41,300 nucleotides of DNA, from NCBI GenBank assembly GCA_947584375.1, contig CANPWL010000017.1, positions 1-41,300 on the forward strand, read 5' to 3'. The stretch is from an uncultured Clostridia bacterium (GTDB taxonomy: Bacteria > Bacillota > Clostridia > Oscillospirales > Ruminococcaceae). The position numbers and the translations under genes were made by a program. Below the pieces are notes generated by a model. That model was not told where the DNA came from. It ran no database searches and saw only the letters and a list, made by a program, of their open reading frames with translations. Below, one piece after another: positions 32,576 through 40,841 of the stretch (the first letter of the stretch is position 1; each line of letters opens with the position of its first letter).

Positions 32576-33373
32576 ATGAGAAAAAAATTAACTTATGGTG
32601 ACGGAGCTCCTTTAGCACTTTCGGTTTTTGCCGTAATAATAAGTGCGGCGGCTGTGTTTTCTGAATTTATCGGACGTGCTATATTTAACTATTTCTTTCA
32701 GGAAAAACGGGAGTACATATTGAGTGCAGGCAAGTATATGTTCTTTCAGAATTACGGAAGGTCTGTAACTGCATTCATATTGTCAGTTTCGTTTTTCTGG
32801 ATACTGTTTAAATCAAGGAAAAAGAAGTGCGTAGGCACATCTGAATGTTCGGTAGTTCTGCTTACATCGCTGTCACTGGTAGCTTATTCTGTTGTACAGT
32901 TAGGTCATGAGTTAAAAACAGGTATGTTTTTTGATTTTGCGGGACTAAATAATTCTGAGCTTTTTATAGCACTGTTCAAATACTCTGTTGAAGCGTTTAC
33001 TATTCTGCCTTTAGTGTTTATAATTCTCTCCTCGCTGACTATGTTTGCAAGGCTTTCAGCGGAAACATTCAGGGTTAAGATTGAAAAACAGCTTCCGTTG
33101 GCATTTGAAGTGGATAACAGCGAGCCTGTTGTGGTTGAAGGCATTAAAAGCGTTGTTGAAGAAAGTAAAAAAAGTCCCGATGGTTCAAAGTCTAAGTCAG
33201 AAGATACTGAAAACAGCGGGGATTCAATTCTTGAAATAATCAAGAAAGAAGAATATTCAAATGAATCCGAAAATGACTTGACTTCGATTTCCAAAGAAGA
33301 TGGTACTGAGGAAGCAGAGCTTGAAAATCAAGTCACATTTGAAAGCTTAAACCAGCCTGTTGCAGAGAATTAG
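32576..33373 (+). CDS. Membrane protein with acidic cytoplasmic tail, unknown function
   Basis: 265 residues. About four membrane spans occupy residues 12-165 (the first at about 13-35, the second about 57-78 and the last about 135-158). The final 100 residues are hydrophilic and acidic, rich in Ser, Glu and Lys (SKKSPDGSKSKSEDTENSG), and look disordered. I recognise no domain. The ATG follows AAAGGATGG by eight bases. The gene is alone between two terminators. The tail could be a docking or phosphorylation region, but nothing in the sequence establishes that. Confidence 0.65.
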   Translation: MRKKLTYGDGAPLALSVFAVIISAAAVFSEFIGRAIFNYFFQEKREYILSAGKYMFFQNYGRSVTAFILSVSFFWILFKSRKKKCVGTSECSVVLLTSLSLVAYSVVQLGHELKTGMFFDFAGLNNSELFIALFKYSVEAFTILPLVFIILSSLTMFARLSAETFRVKIEKQLPLAFEVDNSEPVVVEGIKSVVEESKKSPDGSKSKSEDTENSGDSILEIIKKEEYSNESENDLTSISKEDGTEEAELENQVTFESLNQPVAEN

Positions 33374-33462
33374 TTTCTTTAAAGGTGAAATGAAAACTTC
33401 GTCAGCATTTCAGCAAAAAACTCAGCATCAATTTGTAATTTTCTGAAATTAATACAGTTTAA

Positions 33463-33492
33463 AAGGGCGTCGGCTGACGCCCTTCTTTTTTT
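33463..33492 (+). terminator. Terminator after the acidic-tail membrane protein gene
   Basis: A perfect 9-bp stem AAGGGCGTC/GACGCCCTT (33463-33471 with 33476-33484) followed by a C and seven T. Confidence 0.92.
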
Positions 33493-33546
33493 ATTTCTTA
33501 TCACCCGATCTTAAGTATAATCATATAATACTTTGAGGTGATTGTT

Positions 33547-35385
33547 ATGTGTGGAATAGCAGGGTCAGTAAACTGCAATGATATTTTTGAAAAAGATATA
33601 AGGTATTTGTATGACATTAAAAATGTACTGAAAAGAAGAGGTCCCGATCAGGACGGAGTTTACATAAACAACAATGTTGCGCTTGTACATACGCGGTTGG
33701 CTGTAATAGATGTAATGAACGGGATACAGCCGATGATAACCAAGGAATACGGAGAAGATTACATAATAGTTTATAACGGTGAAATTTATAATACAGACGA
33801 GGTAAGAAATGAGCTTAAATACAAAGGACACAGATTTGACGGACATTCAGATACAGAAGTAGTTTTAAAGGCATATATTGAATGGGGAGAAGAAAGCGTT
33901 AAAAAGCTGAACGGTATTTTTGCCTATGCGATTTGGAGTGCAAAGGATAAAAGTTTATTTATGGCTCGTGACAGGATGGGTGTAAAGCCTTTATTTTATT
34001 CTTTAAAAGGTGACAGGCTTATTTTTTCAAGTGAGATTAAAGGAATGTTGTCACATCCGCTTATCAAACCACAGGTTGATTTGAATTCAATTGCTGAAAT
34101 AATGCTTATAGGTCCGGGACGTACAATGGGATACGGAGTTTACAAAGATATAAGCGAGCTTCTTCCGGGTTATTCAGCAACCTTTAAAGACGGACATCTT
34201 AAAATTCAGCAATACTGGAAACTGGAGGATAAGGAATGTAATGATACTTTTGAAGAGTGCTTAGAAAAGGTCACATTCTTAGTTACCGATTCTATAAAGC
34301 GTCAGACTGTATCAGATGTACCTTTGGGAACATTCTTGTCAGGCGGTCTTGATTCAAGTGCAATTTCGGCTATCACAAACAGAGAATACAAAAAGCAGAA
34401 CCGACAGCTTGATACGTTTTCAGTGGAATATGTTGATAATGAAAAGTATTTCAAAGTAAATAAATTTCAGCCTAACAGTGATAATATCTATGTTGATAAA
34501 ATGGCAGAGTTTTTAGGCAGCAGACATCACTACATAAAGGTAGATACCCCCGAGCTTGTAAAAGCACTCTTTATGTCGGTTGACGCAAGGGATCTTCCGG
34601 GAATGTCAGATGTGGACGCATCAATGCTTCTGTTTTGCAAAGAGGTTAAAAACACTTGCAAGGTTGCTTTATCAGGGGAGTGTGCCGATGAAATTTTCGG
34701 AGGTTACCCGTGGTATAGGGATAAGGAGATACGTATGACAGACGGCTTTCCCTGGTCGCAGTCAACAGCTTACAGAAACAGTCTGCTGAGAGATGAATTC
34801 AAACTATCCATCAATGCACAGCAGTATGTATATGAAAAGTATCTTGATACTATAAAAAAGGTAAAAGTTCCTGATGACTTTGACAAAACGGAAAAACGTA
34901 TGCGTGAAATGTTCAGACTGAATGTAGATTGGTTTATGCAGAACCTCTTGGAACGTAAGGACAGAATGAGTATGTATAGCGGACTGGAGGTAAGAGTCCC
35001 GTTTTGCGATTACCGTATTGCCGAGTACTTATATTCTGTACCGTGGAAGTATAAGGATTATGAGGGGAGAGAAAAGGGACTTCTTAGAAAGGCATTGGAG
35101 ATTGATAATTGTCTGCCTGAAGAGATATTATGGAGGAAGAAAAGTCCTTATCCTAAAACCCATAATCCTAATTACCTTGCCGCAGTTTCAAAGCTGATGG
35201 AAGAGTTAATAGAGGATTCTTCATCTCCTTTACTTCATATTGTAAAAAAATCAGAGCTTGAAAAGTTATTAAAGCGTGAAGAAGAAATATACTGGTACGG
35301 ACAGCTTATGGCAAAGCCTCAGACCATTGCATATCTTTTACAGGTGAATTACTGGATGGATAAGTATAATATTTGTATGGTTTAA
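33547..35385 (+). CDS. asnB: Asparagine synthetase (glutamine-hydrolysing)
   Basis: 612 residues. The class-II glutamine amidotransferase domain starts with MCGIAGSVN, so Cys2 is the nucleophile once Met is removed, and it includes RGPDQDG and YNGEIYN. The synthetase domain carries the PP-loop LSGGLDSSA at about 264-272 and later SGECADEIFGGYPWY. It amidates aspartate to asparagine using glutamine and ATP. The ATG follows GAGGTGATT closely, an extended ribosome-binding site; the in-frame GTG at 33538 is part of that site. It is monocistronic, with a strong terminator before it and a promoter after it. No convincing promoter of its own could be assigned. Confidence 0.93.
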   Translation: MCGIAGSVNCNDIFEKDIRYLYDIKNVLKRRGPDQDGVYINNNVALVHTRLAVIDVMNGIQPMITKEYGEDYIIVYNGEIYNTDEVRNELKYKGHRFDGHSDTEVVLKAYIEWGEESVKKLNGIFAYAIWSAKDKSLFMARDRMGVKPLFYSLKGDRLIFSSEIKGMLSHPLIKPQVDLNSIAEIMLIGPGRTMGYGVYKDISELLPGYSATFKDGHLKIQQYWKLEDKECNDTFEECLEKVTFLVTDSIKRQTVSDVPLGTFLSGGLDSSAISAITNREYKKQNRQLDTFSVEYVDNEKYFKVNKFQPNSDNIYVDKMAEFLGSRHHYIKVDTPELVKALFMSVDARDLPGMSDVDASMLLFCKEVKNTCKVALSGECADEIFGGYPWYRDKEIRMTDGFPWSQSTAYRNSLLRDEFKLSINAQQYVYEKYLDTIKKVKVPDDFDKTEKRMREMFRLNVDWFMQNLLERKDRMSMYSGLEVRVPFCDYRIAEYLYSVPWKYKDYEGREKGLLRKALEIDNCLPEEILWRKKSPYPKTHNPNYLAAVSKLMEELIEDSSSPLLHIVKKSELEKLLKREEEIYWYGQLMAKPQTIAYLLQVNYWMDKYNICMV

Positions 35386-35418
35386 ATATAATTAGATTAA
35401 TTAATATTGATATGAAAT

Positions 35419-35447
35419 TTGACTTTTGGAAATAATAAGGCTATAAT
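35419..35447 (+). promoter_or_regulatory. Sigma-A promoter of the Thr-rich membrane protein gene
   Basis: TTGACT (35419-35424), a 17-bp spacer and a perfect TATAAT (35442-35447). Confidence 0.8.
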
Positions 35448-35487
35448 TTAATATATTAACAGACAACAAAACGAAAGGAAGATCAAA

Positions 35488-36255
35488 ATGTCAAATAAAA
35501 TTAAAAAAGCCCTTTGTGTTTTAATGTCGCTTGTTATTCTGCCGACAGTTTGTTTATTTGCTTATGCAGAGGAATCTGTTTCTGAGCCTTCAAATAATGA
35601 CAGTGAGCAGGTTTACGAGCCTACAAGTTCTGTTTCTGATATTGATGTTACAGACACTGTTACCACTCCGTCAACAACGATTACGACCACCACTACTACA
35701 ACTACTACAACAACCACTACGACATCTTCTTCAACTTCCAAGCGCACAAAGAGGACGAAAAAAGCAAAAACAACAACTGCCTCTAAGTCATATGAGTATA
35801 GAGATACGGAAGCTAATAAAAACCCGGCTAAAGTTTATAGTACCACAACTTCTGACAGCGAGGATGATAAAGAAGAGGAAACTGCTTCGGCTACACCTGT
35901 GACTACTTTAAATTCAAGGACAAAGGGTGCTATGTCACTATTTCAATCAGTATTTATGATGATAATAATAGTGTTGGTTATTGCTATTATCGCAGTAGTT
36001 CTTTGGATGAGATATAAAAAGAAAAAGAGCGATAATGATGATTATGATGACTATGACGACTACGATAATTACGGCGGAAACGGTAATGAAGGTTATAATA
36101 ACGGATATTATAACAATCAGGACTACAACGGATATGATAATTCCTCAAATCAGAATTTTCAGAATGAATATGACGATGAGCCCGAAATAATTTATGCAGA
36201 GGATTCAGAGGATTTTGATAATTACAATTCAAACGGTCCAGGAAATTACAGATAA
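35488..36255 (+). CDS. Single-pass membrane protein with Thr-rich ectodomain and Asp/Tyr/Asn-rich tail
   Basis: 255 residues. A signal peptide (1-27, ending AYAEE) precedes an extracytoplasmic low-complexity region: a Thr/Ser tract at about 62-84 with 14 consecutive Thr, then a basic KRTKRTKKAK block. One membrane span lies at about 156-176, followed by RYKKKK and a cytoplasmic tail of repeats such as DDYDDYDDYDNY and many Asn and Gly. The Thr tract uses mixed ACN codons, not one repeated unit, so it is kept at protein level. I know no family. The Thr region could be a wall-spanning stalk; the tail could mediate weak multivalent contacts (inference). Confidence 0.7.
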   Translation: MSNKIKKALCVLMSLVILPTVCLFAYAEESVSEPSNNDSEQVYEPTSSVSDIDVTDTVTTPSTTITTTTTTTTTTTTTTSSSTSKRTKRTKKAKTTTASKSYEYRDTEANKNPAKVYSTTTSDSEDDKEEETASATPVTTLNSRTKGAMSLFQSVFMMIIIVLVIAIIAVVLWMRYKKKKSDNDDYDDYDDYDNYGGNGNEGYNNGYYNNQDYNGYDNSSNQNFQNEYDDEPEIIYAEDSEDFDNYNSNGPGNYR

Positions 36256-36262
36256 AATAAAT

Positions 36263-36288
36263 AAGCTCCCGATTTTAATCGGGAGCTT
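36263..36288. terminator. Bidirectional terminator
   Basis: A perfect 11-bp stem (36263-36273 with 36278-36288) with a 4-nt loop between convergent genes. T-rich on the right, and A-rich on the left to serve the minus strand. Confidence 0.92.
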
Positions 36289-36303
36289 TAGTTTTAAAAG
36301 CAC

Positions 36304-37053
36304 TTATTCATAATCAACTACATTGACCCAGTTCATCAAGAAATCCTTCTCTTCAGGATTACCCTTTACCGACTGCGATGCAGCAACAATCGGCATCCAT
36401 TTCTGAACATACTGTTTTGCCGTGTCACTTTTTTCACAGAACAGGTTGAGATACTTTTCGCCGAGTTCTTTCTGACCGTGAAGCATAAACAGAAGATAAG
36501 TTCTTGCAGCGTCAGCAGAAGCATTACCCTGGGTAGCGTGAGCCCAGTCGATAACATAAGCTTCGCCGCTTTTGGTGATAATTACGTTTGAAGGGTTAAA
36601 ATCTCCGTGACATACCTTATTGTGCTTCGGCATTCCTGCTAAGCGTGTGTGAAGTTCGTATCTTGTTGTAGCGTCCAAATCAGTCTGAGAAATCTTGCCC
36701 TGCATTTTATCCTTTAGCTTATTTAAAAGCGGACATTGTTTACTTTGAATTTTAAGTTGAATATCAACAAAAAGCTCTAGATACTCGTCAGTTTTATCTG
36801 GGTTTTCCTCTATCAGCTTTGCAATAGTTTTACCTTCGATAAACTGGCTTGTTATTGCCCACTTTCCGTCTATGATAGATACTTCCAAAATGGAAGGTAT
36901 GTTAAGTCCGGTTTCTTCAACTCTTGCCTGATTGAGAGCCTCATTGAGAATGTCTGACTTTTTAAAATCCTTATTGAAAACTTTTATAGCTTTATCGCCG
37001 TCTTTATAGATGGTTTTTTTGCTTCTTTCAGCTATTACCTTTTCAAAATCCAT
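36304..37053 (-). CDS. Aminoglycoside-phosphotransferase/choline-kinase-like protein
   Basis: 249 residues of the APH-like kinase fold. A basic nucleotide-binding N-lobe (KTIYKDGDKAIKVF) is followed by the Brenner motif CHGDFNPSN at 148-156, with the catalytic aspartate, and the metal-binding VIDWA at 167-171. The family phosphorylates small hydroxylated molecules; most chromosomal members in commensal clostridia are not resistance genes, and the substrate here is unknown. The ATG at 37053 is nine bases after AGGAGG; a TTG two codons upstream is less likely. It is a single gene ending in the bidirectional hairpin. Confidence 0.8.
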   Translation of the reverse strand: MDFEKVIAERSKKTIYKDGDKAIKVFNKDFKKSDILNEALNQARVEETGLNIPSILEVSIIDGKWAITSQFIEGKTIAKLIEENPDKTDEYLELFVDIQLKIQSKQCPLLNKLKDKMQGKISQTDLDATTRYELHTRLAGMPKHNKVCHGDFNPSNVIITKSGEAYVIDWAHATQGNASADAARTYLLFMLHGQKELGEKYLNLFCEKSDTAKQYVQKWMPIVAASQSVKGNPEEKDFLMNWVNVVDYE

Positions 37054-37236
37054 AATCAATATCCTCCTGATATTAAATTTATAACAAACTAAAATTTACA
37101 ATTATCTGTCTGATAAAATTATACCAAAAATGCGAGTCAAATGCAAGCAGAAACAAGAAGTAAGATTTAGATGAAACAAAGAATTCAATTAAACCTTAAA
37201 GAGATATTTTTTTCTTTCTTGTTTCTGTTTTATAAT

Positions 37237-39882
37237 TTAGCGGTTTTCTATCAGTTTTTCGCCATAGTATGCTTTTAGATACATATCCTTGATCTCGCTC
37301 ATCAGAGGATATCTGGGGTTGGCACCTGTACATTGGTCGTCAAATGCGTCCTCAGTCATTTGGTCAAGAGAAGCCATAAAGTCTTCTTCGGAAATGCCGT
37401 AATCTTTGATCGACTTCTTAATTCCGACTGTTTCCTTTAATTTATCGATAGCGCTAATAAACAGTTCAAGTGTTTCTTTATCATTCTTGCCGTTAATACC
37501 TAAGAAGTTTGCACATTCGCAGTATCTTTCAAGAGTATGAGGATATTGATATTGTGAGAATGTACCCATCTTTCTTGGTGATGGATTTGCATTAAATCTC
37601 ATAACATTATCTATTAAAAGTGCATTTGCTACTCCGTGAGGAAGGTGATGATAAGCGCCAAGCTTATGAGCCATTGAGTGGCATACTCCTAAAAACGCAT
37701 TTGCAAATGCCATACCTGCAAGTGTTGAAGCCGTAGCCATCTTTTCTCTTGCGTAAGGGTCGTTAGCCCCGTTTTCATATGCAGACGGCAGATATGTGAA
37801 TATATTTTTAAGCGCTTTAAGAGCCAGACCGTCTGTGTAATCGGTTGCCATAACGGATGCGTAAGCTTCAAGTGCGTGGGTAACAGCGTCGATACCGGAA
37901 GCTGCTGTAAGTCCCTTAGGTTGATTCATCATCATATCAGCGTCTACAATAGCCATATTCGGCATAAGCTCGTAATCGGCAAGAGGATATTTTGTTCCCG
38001 TTCTATCATCGGTGATAACGGCAAAAGGTGTAACCTCAGATCCTGTTCCTGATGAAGTAGGAACAGCGATAAAGTATGCTTTTTCACCCATTTTAGGGAA
38101 TGTATAAACTCTCTTTCTAATATCAATAAATCTCATTGCCATATCCATAAAGTCTGCCTCCGGGTGCTCATATAGAACCCACATGATCTTAGCGGCGTCC
38201 ATTGCAGAGCCTCCGCCGATAGCTATAATAACATCAGGTCCGAAAGCTGTCATCTGCTTTGTACCTTCTAAAGCACAGGCGAGAGTCGGGTCCGGGGCAA
38301 CGTCAAAGAATGTTGCATGCTTGATTCCCATTTCATCCAACTGATCTGTAACGCATTTTGTGTATCCGTTTTCGTATAAGAACTGGTCTGTAACAATAAA
38401 GCATTTCTTTTTGTCCATAACTGTCTTGAGTTCACGCAATGCGACAGGAAGACAACCCTTTTTGAAGTAAACCTTTTCAGGTGCTCTGAACCAAAGCATA
38501 TTCTCTCTCCTCTCGGCAACTGTTTTTATATTCAGCAGATGTTTAACTCCTACGTTTTCAGAAACTGAATTTCCTCCCCACGAGCCGCATCCGAGCGTTA
38601 ATGAAGGAGAAAGCATAAAGTTATACAAGTCTCCGATACCGCCGTGTGATGAAGGAGTATTTACAAGAATACGGCAGGTTTTCATCATATTTGCAAACTT
38701 ATCGATTTTTTCTTTTTCGGTTACAGGATTAACATAAAGTGAAGCAGTATGTCCGTATCCTCCGTCTTTGATTAAGTGGTCTGCTTTGTCAAGCGCGTCG
38801 TCGAAGTTTTTAGATTTATACATAGCCAAAACAGGGGAGAGCTTTTCATGGGCAAAAGGTTCGTCAAGGGAAACGGAGGTAACCTCGCCGATAAGGATTT
38901 TTGTGTTTTCAGGAACGTCAATTCCTGCTATATTGGCAATTTTATAAGCTGATTGTCCGGCGATTTTTGAGTTTAATGCCCCATTAATTATCATTGTTTC
39001 GCCGAGTTTTTTGGTTTCTGTCTTGCTAAGAATGTAACATCCTCTGTCCTTAAACTCTTTTTTGACATCCGTATATATATCCTTGTCAATGATAACCGAC
39101 TGCTCTGATGCGCAGATAACGCCGTTATCAAATGTCTTTGAATGAATAATTGAGTTTACAGCCATTTTGATATCGGCTGATTTGTCAATAACAGCAGGTA
39201 CGTTTCCTGCGCCGACGCCCAAAGCAGGCTTTCCGCTTGAATATGCAGCGTGAACCATACCCGGACCGCCTGTTGCGAGAATAATATCAGCCTCACTCAT
39301 TACCATATTTGTAAGTTCAAGCGACGGTACATCTATCCATGCTATAATTCCCTCCGGAGCGCCTGCCTCAACAGCGGCTTCTAAAACTATTTTTGCCGCC
39401 TCGATCGTGCAGTTCTTAGCCCTTGGGTGAGGGGAGATAATAATTGCATTTCTTGTTTTTAAGCATATAAGAGTTTTAAAAATTGCAGTTGATGTAGGGT
39501 TAGTAGTGGGAATAACCGCTGCAACTACACCAATAGGCTCTGCTACTTTTATTGTTCCAAAGGATTCATCTCTGTCGATAATATCGCAGGTTTTTGTATC
39601 TTTATATGCATTATATATATATTCAGCTGCGTAGTTATTCTTTATGACCTTATCTTCTACAATTCCCATACCCGTTTCTTCAACTGCCATTTTTGCAAGA
39701 GGTATTCTTTGTTTGTTAGCCGCAATTGCTGCTGCTTTGAAAATCTTATCAACCTTCTCCTGTGAAAATGAAGAAAACTCTTCTTGAGCCTTTCTAAGCT
39801 CTTTGAGTCTTGCTTCTAAAGATTCAACGCTGTCAACAAGTACAGTTTTTGTTTCTTCTGATGTTTCTTTCTTGTTACTCAT
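37237..39882 (-). CDS. adhE: Bifunctional acetaldehyde-CoA/alcohol dehydrogenase
   Basis: 881 residues, full-length AdhE. The N-terminal acylating aldehyde dehydrogenase (about 20-440) contains TNPTSTAIFK and the catalytic Cys257 in NGVICASEQ. The C-terminal iron-dependent alcohol dehydrogenase (about 460-870) contains AIGGGSAMDAAK, SGIDAVTHALEAY and the iron-ligand histidines of CHSMAHKLG and HHLPHG. It reduces acetyl-CoA to ethanol and regenerates two NAD+; the enzyme forms spirosomes. It follows rex by 38 nt on the same strand and is evidently in one operon with it, under Rex control. A GGAGAG site precedes the ATG. No strong terminator is visible after the stop. Confidence 0.96.
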   Translation of the reverse strand: MSNKKETSEETKTVLVDSVESLEARLKELRKAQEEFSSFSQEKVDKIFKAAAIAANKQRIPLAKMAVEETGMGIVEDKVIKNNYAAEYIYNAYKDTKTCDIIDRDESFGTIKVAEPIGVVAAVIPTTNPTSTAIFKTLICLKTRNAIIISPHPRAKNCTIEAAKIVLEAAVEAGAPEGIIAWIDVPSLELTNMVMSEADIILATGGPGMVHAAYSSGKPALGVGAGNVPAVIDKSADIKMAVNSIIHSKTFDNGVICASEQSVIIDKDIYTDVKKEFKDRGCYILSKTETKKLGETMIINGALNSKIAGQSAYKIANIAGIDVPENTKILIGEVTSVSLDEPFAHEKLSPVLAMYKSKNFDDALDKADHLIKDGGYGHTASLYVNPVTEKEKIDKFANMMKTCRILVNTPSSHGGIGDLYNFMLSPSLTLGCGSWGGNSVSENVGVKHLLNIKTVAERRENMLWFRAPEKVYFKKGCLPVALRELKTVMDKKKCFIVTDQFLYENGYTKCVTDQLDEMGIKHATFFDVAPDPTLACALEGTKQMTAFGPDVIIAIGGGSAMDAAKIMWVLYEHPEADFMDMAMRFIDIRKRVYTFPKMGEKAYFIAVPTSSGTGSEVTPFAVITDDRTGTKYPLADYELMPNMAIVDADMMMNQPKGLTAASGIDAVTHALEAYASVMATDYTDGLALKALKNIFTYLPSAYENGANDPYAREKMATASTLAGMAFANAFLGVCHSMAHKLGAYHHLPHGVANALLIDNVMRFNANPSPRKMGTFSQYQYPHTLERYCECANFLGINGKNDKETLELFISAIDKLKETVGIKKSIKDYGISEEDFMASLDQMTEDAFDDQCTGANPRYPLMSEIKDMYLKAYYGEKLIENR

Positions 39883-39920
39883 AAGAAATCTCTCCTATTC
39901 ATTATAAAAAATTAATGTTT

Positions 39921-40565
39921 TTAATATATGTTGTCTATTTTGACAGATTTAGATAGAATTGCAAGTGAAGCCGCAAGATTTTCATTTTGGACTGTAATGT
40001 TGCCAGGTACTTTTAAATGGACCTGAGCGAAGTTCCAAACGGCAAGAATTCCGGCTTTTACCATAATGTCGCAAACCTCTTGTGCATACTCGTTCGGAAC
40101 AGTAATTATTCCTATATGGATATTAAGCTTTTTACAAAGTTCAATCATAAAATCATTTGAAAAAATCTTTTTACCGTTTACCTCTGTTCCAATAAGATCG
40201 TTGTCAGTGTCAAAGCCTGCAATTATGTTAAGTCCGTGGTTTTGAAAGCCCTTAAAAGACATTAACGCACTGCCCAAATGTCCGACCCCGACAACGATAG
40301 CGTCCTTAACATTATCATAGCCTAAATATTTCTCAATATCCATAATCAGCCCATTCAACATATATCCTGTTTTGGGCTTTCCGCCGTTTTGACTTACCGA
40401 CGCCAAATCCTTGCGAACCTGCACCTCATTCAAATTCAAACCCTTGGCAACCACAGGCGCCGAAATATTTATAACGCCTTCGTCTGCTTTACCTTTTAAA
40501 TAGGTAAGATAATCAGGAAGTCGTTTGACAGTTTGTCTTGGTACTTTTTTTTCAGACCATGCCAT
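39921..40565 (-). CDS. rex: Redox-sensing transcriptional repressor Rex
   Basis: 214 residues, the usual length. An N-terminal winged helix (about 10-80; RLPDYLTYL, SAPVVAKGLNLNEVQVRKDLA) is followed by a Rossmann NAD(H) domain with VVGVGHLGSAL at 91-101 and a C-terminal domain-swap helix. Rex binds its operator when NADH is low and leaves it when NADH is high, releasing fermentation genes such as adhE, which is the next gene here. A near-perfect Rex operator and a perfect sigma-A promoter lie directly upstream, so the rex-adhE operon is autoregulated. The ATG follows GAGGTGG. Confidence 0.95.
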   Translation of the reverse strand: MAWSEKKVPRQTVKRLPDYLTYLKGKADEGVINISAPVVAKGLNLNEVQVRKDLASVSQNGGKPKTGYMLNGLIMDIEKYLGYDNVKDAIVVGVGHLGSALMSFKGFQNHGLNIIAGFDTDNDLIGTEVNGKKIFSNDFMIELCKKLNIHIGIITVPNEYAQEVCDIMVKAGILAVWNFAQVHLKVPGNITVQNENLAASLAILSKSVKIDNIY

Positions 40566-40617
40566 CTAACCACCTCATAAGCTTGATAAATTTAATCAGT
40601 ATTTATTTATCGATACA

Positions 40618-40646
40618 ATTATAATATTACCTGAATTAGTTGTCAA
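40618..40646 (-). promoter_or_regulatory. Sigma-A promoter of the rex-adhE operon
   Basis: On the minus strand a perfect TTGACA (40646-40641) and TATAAT (40623-40618) with a 17-bp spacer. Predicted start near 40611. Confidence 0.88.
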
Positions 40647-40654
40647 TAGTAATA

Positions 40655-40672
40655 TTGTTAATTATTTAACAT
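40655..40672 (-). promoter_or_regulatory. Rex operator
   Basis: TTGTTAA-TTAT-TTAACAT matches the consensus TTGTTAANNNNTTAACAA at 13 of 14 fixed bases. It lies 8 bp upstream of the -35 box of the rex promoter. Confidence 0.85.
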
Positions 40673-40792
40673 TCTACCTTTTAACTAAAATTAATAATTA
40701 AAGCGTACTTTTTTTGAATATTTTAACACGTTTTTTAAAAAACCATACAATTTATATTATGAATTAAAACAAAAAAATTATCTAAAAACAAT

Positions 40793-40818
40793 CCGCTCAA
40801 GCAAATATGCCTGAGCGG
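40793..40818 (-). terminator. Terminator of the right-end surface-protein gene
   Basis: CCGCTCA (40793-40799) pairs with TGAGCGG (40812-40818), with an inner GC/GC. On the minus strand ATTGTTTTT follows. It may also act on the plus strand, where TTTTT follows. Confidence 0.85.
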
Positions 40819-40841
40819 TTTTTCATATAAGATATTTCAGC

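Noticed and set aside
35690-35745. Microsatellite or phase-variable repeat in the Thr tract
   Set aside because: The codons alternate among ACA, ACC, ACG and ACT without a fixed repeat unit, so slippage-based phase variation is unlikely.
36304-37053. Aminoglycoside resistance gene
   Set aside because: Only the general kinase motifs are present. The gene has native composition and no mobile context, so a resistance label is not justified.
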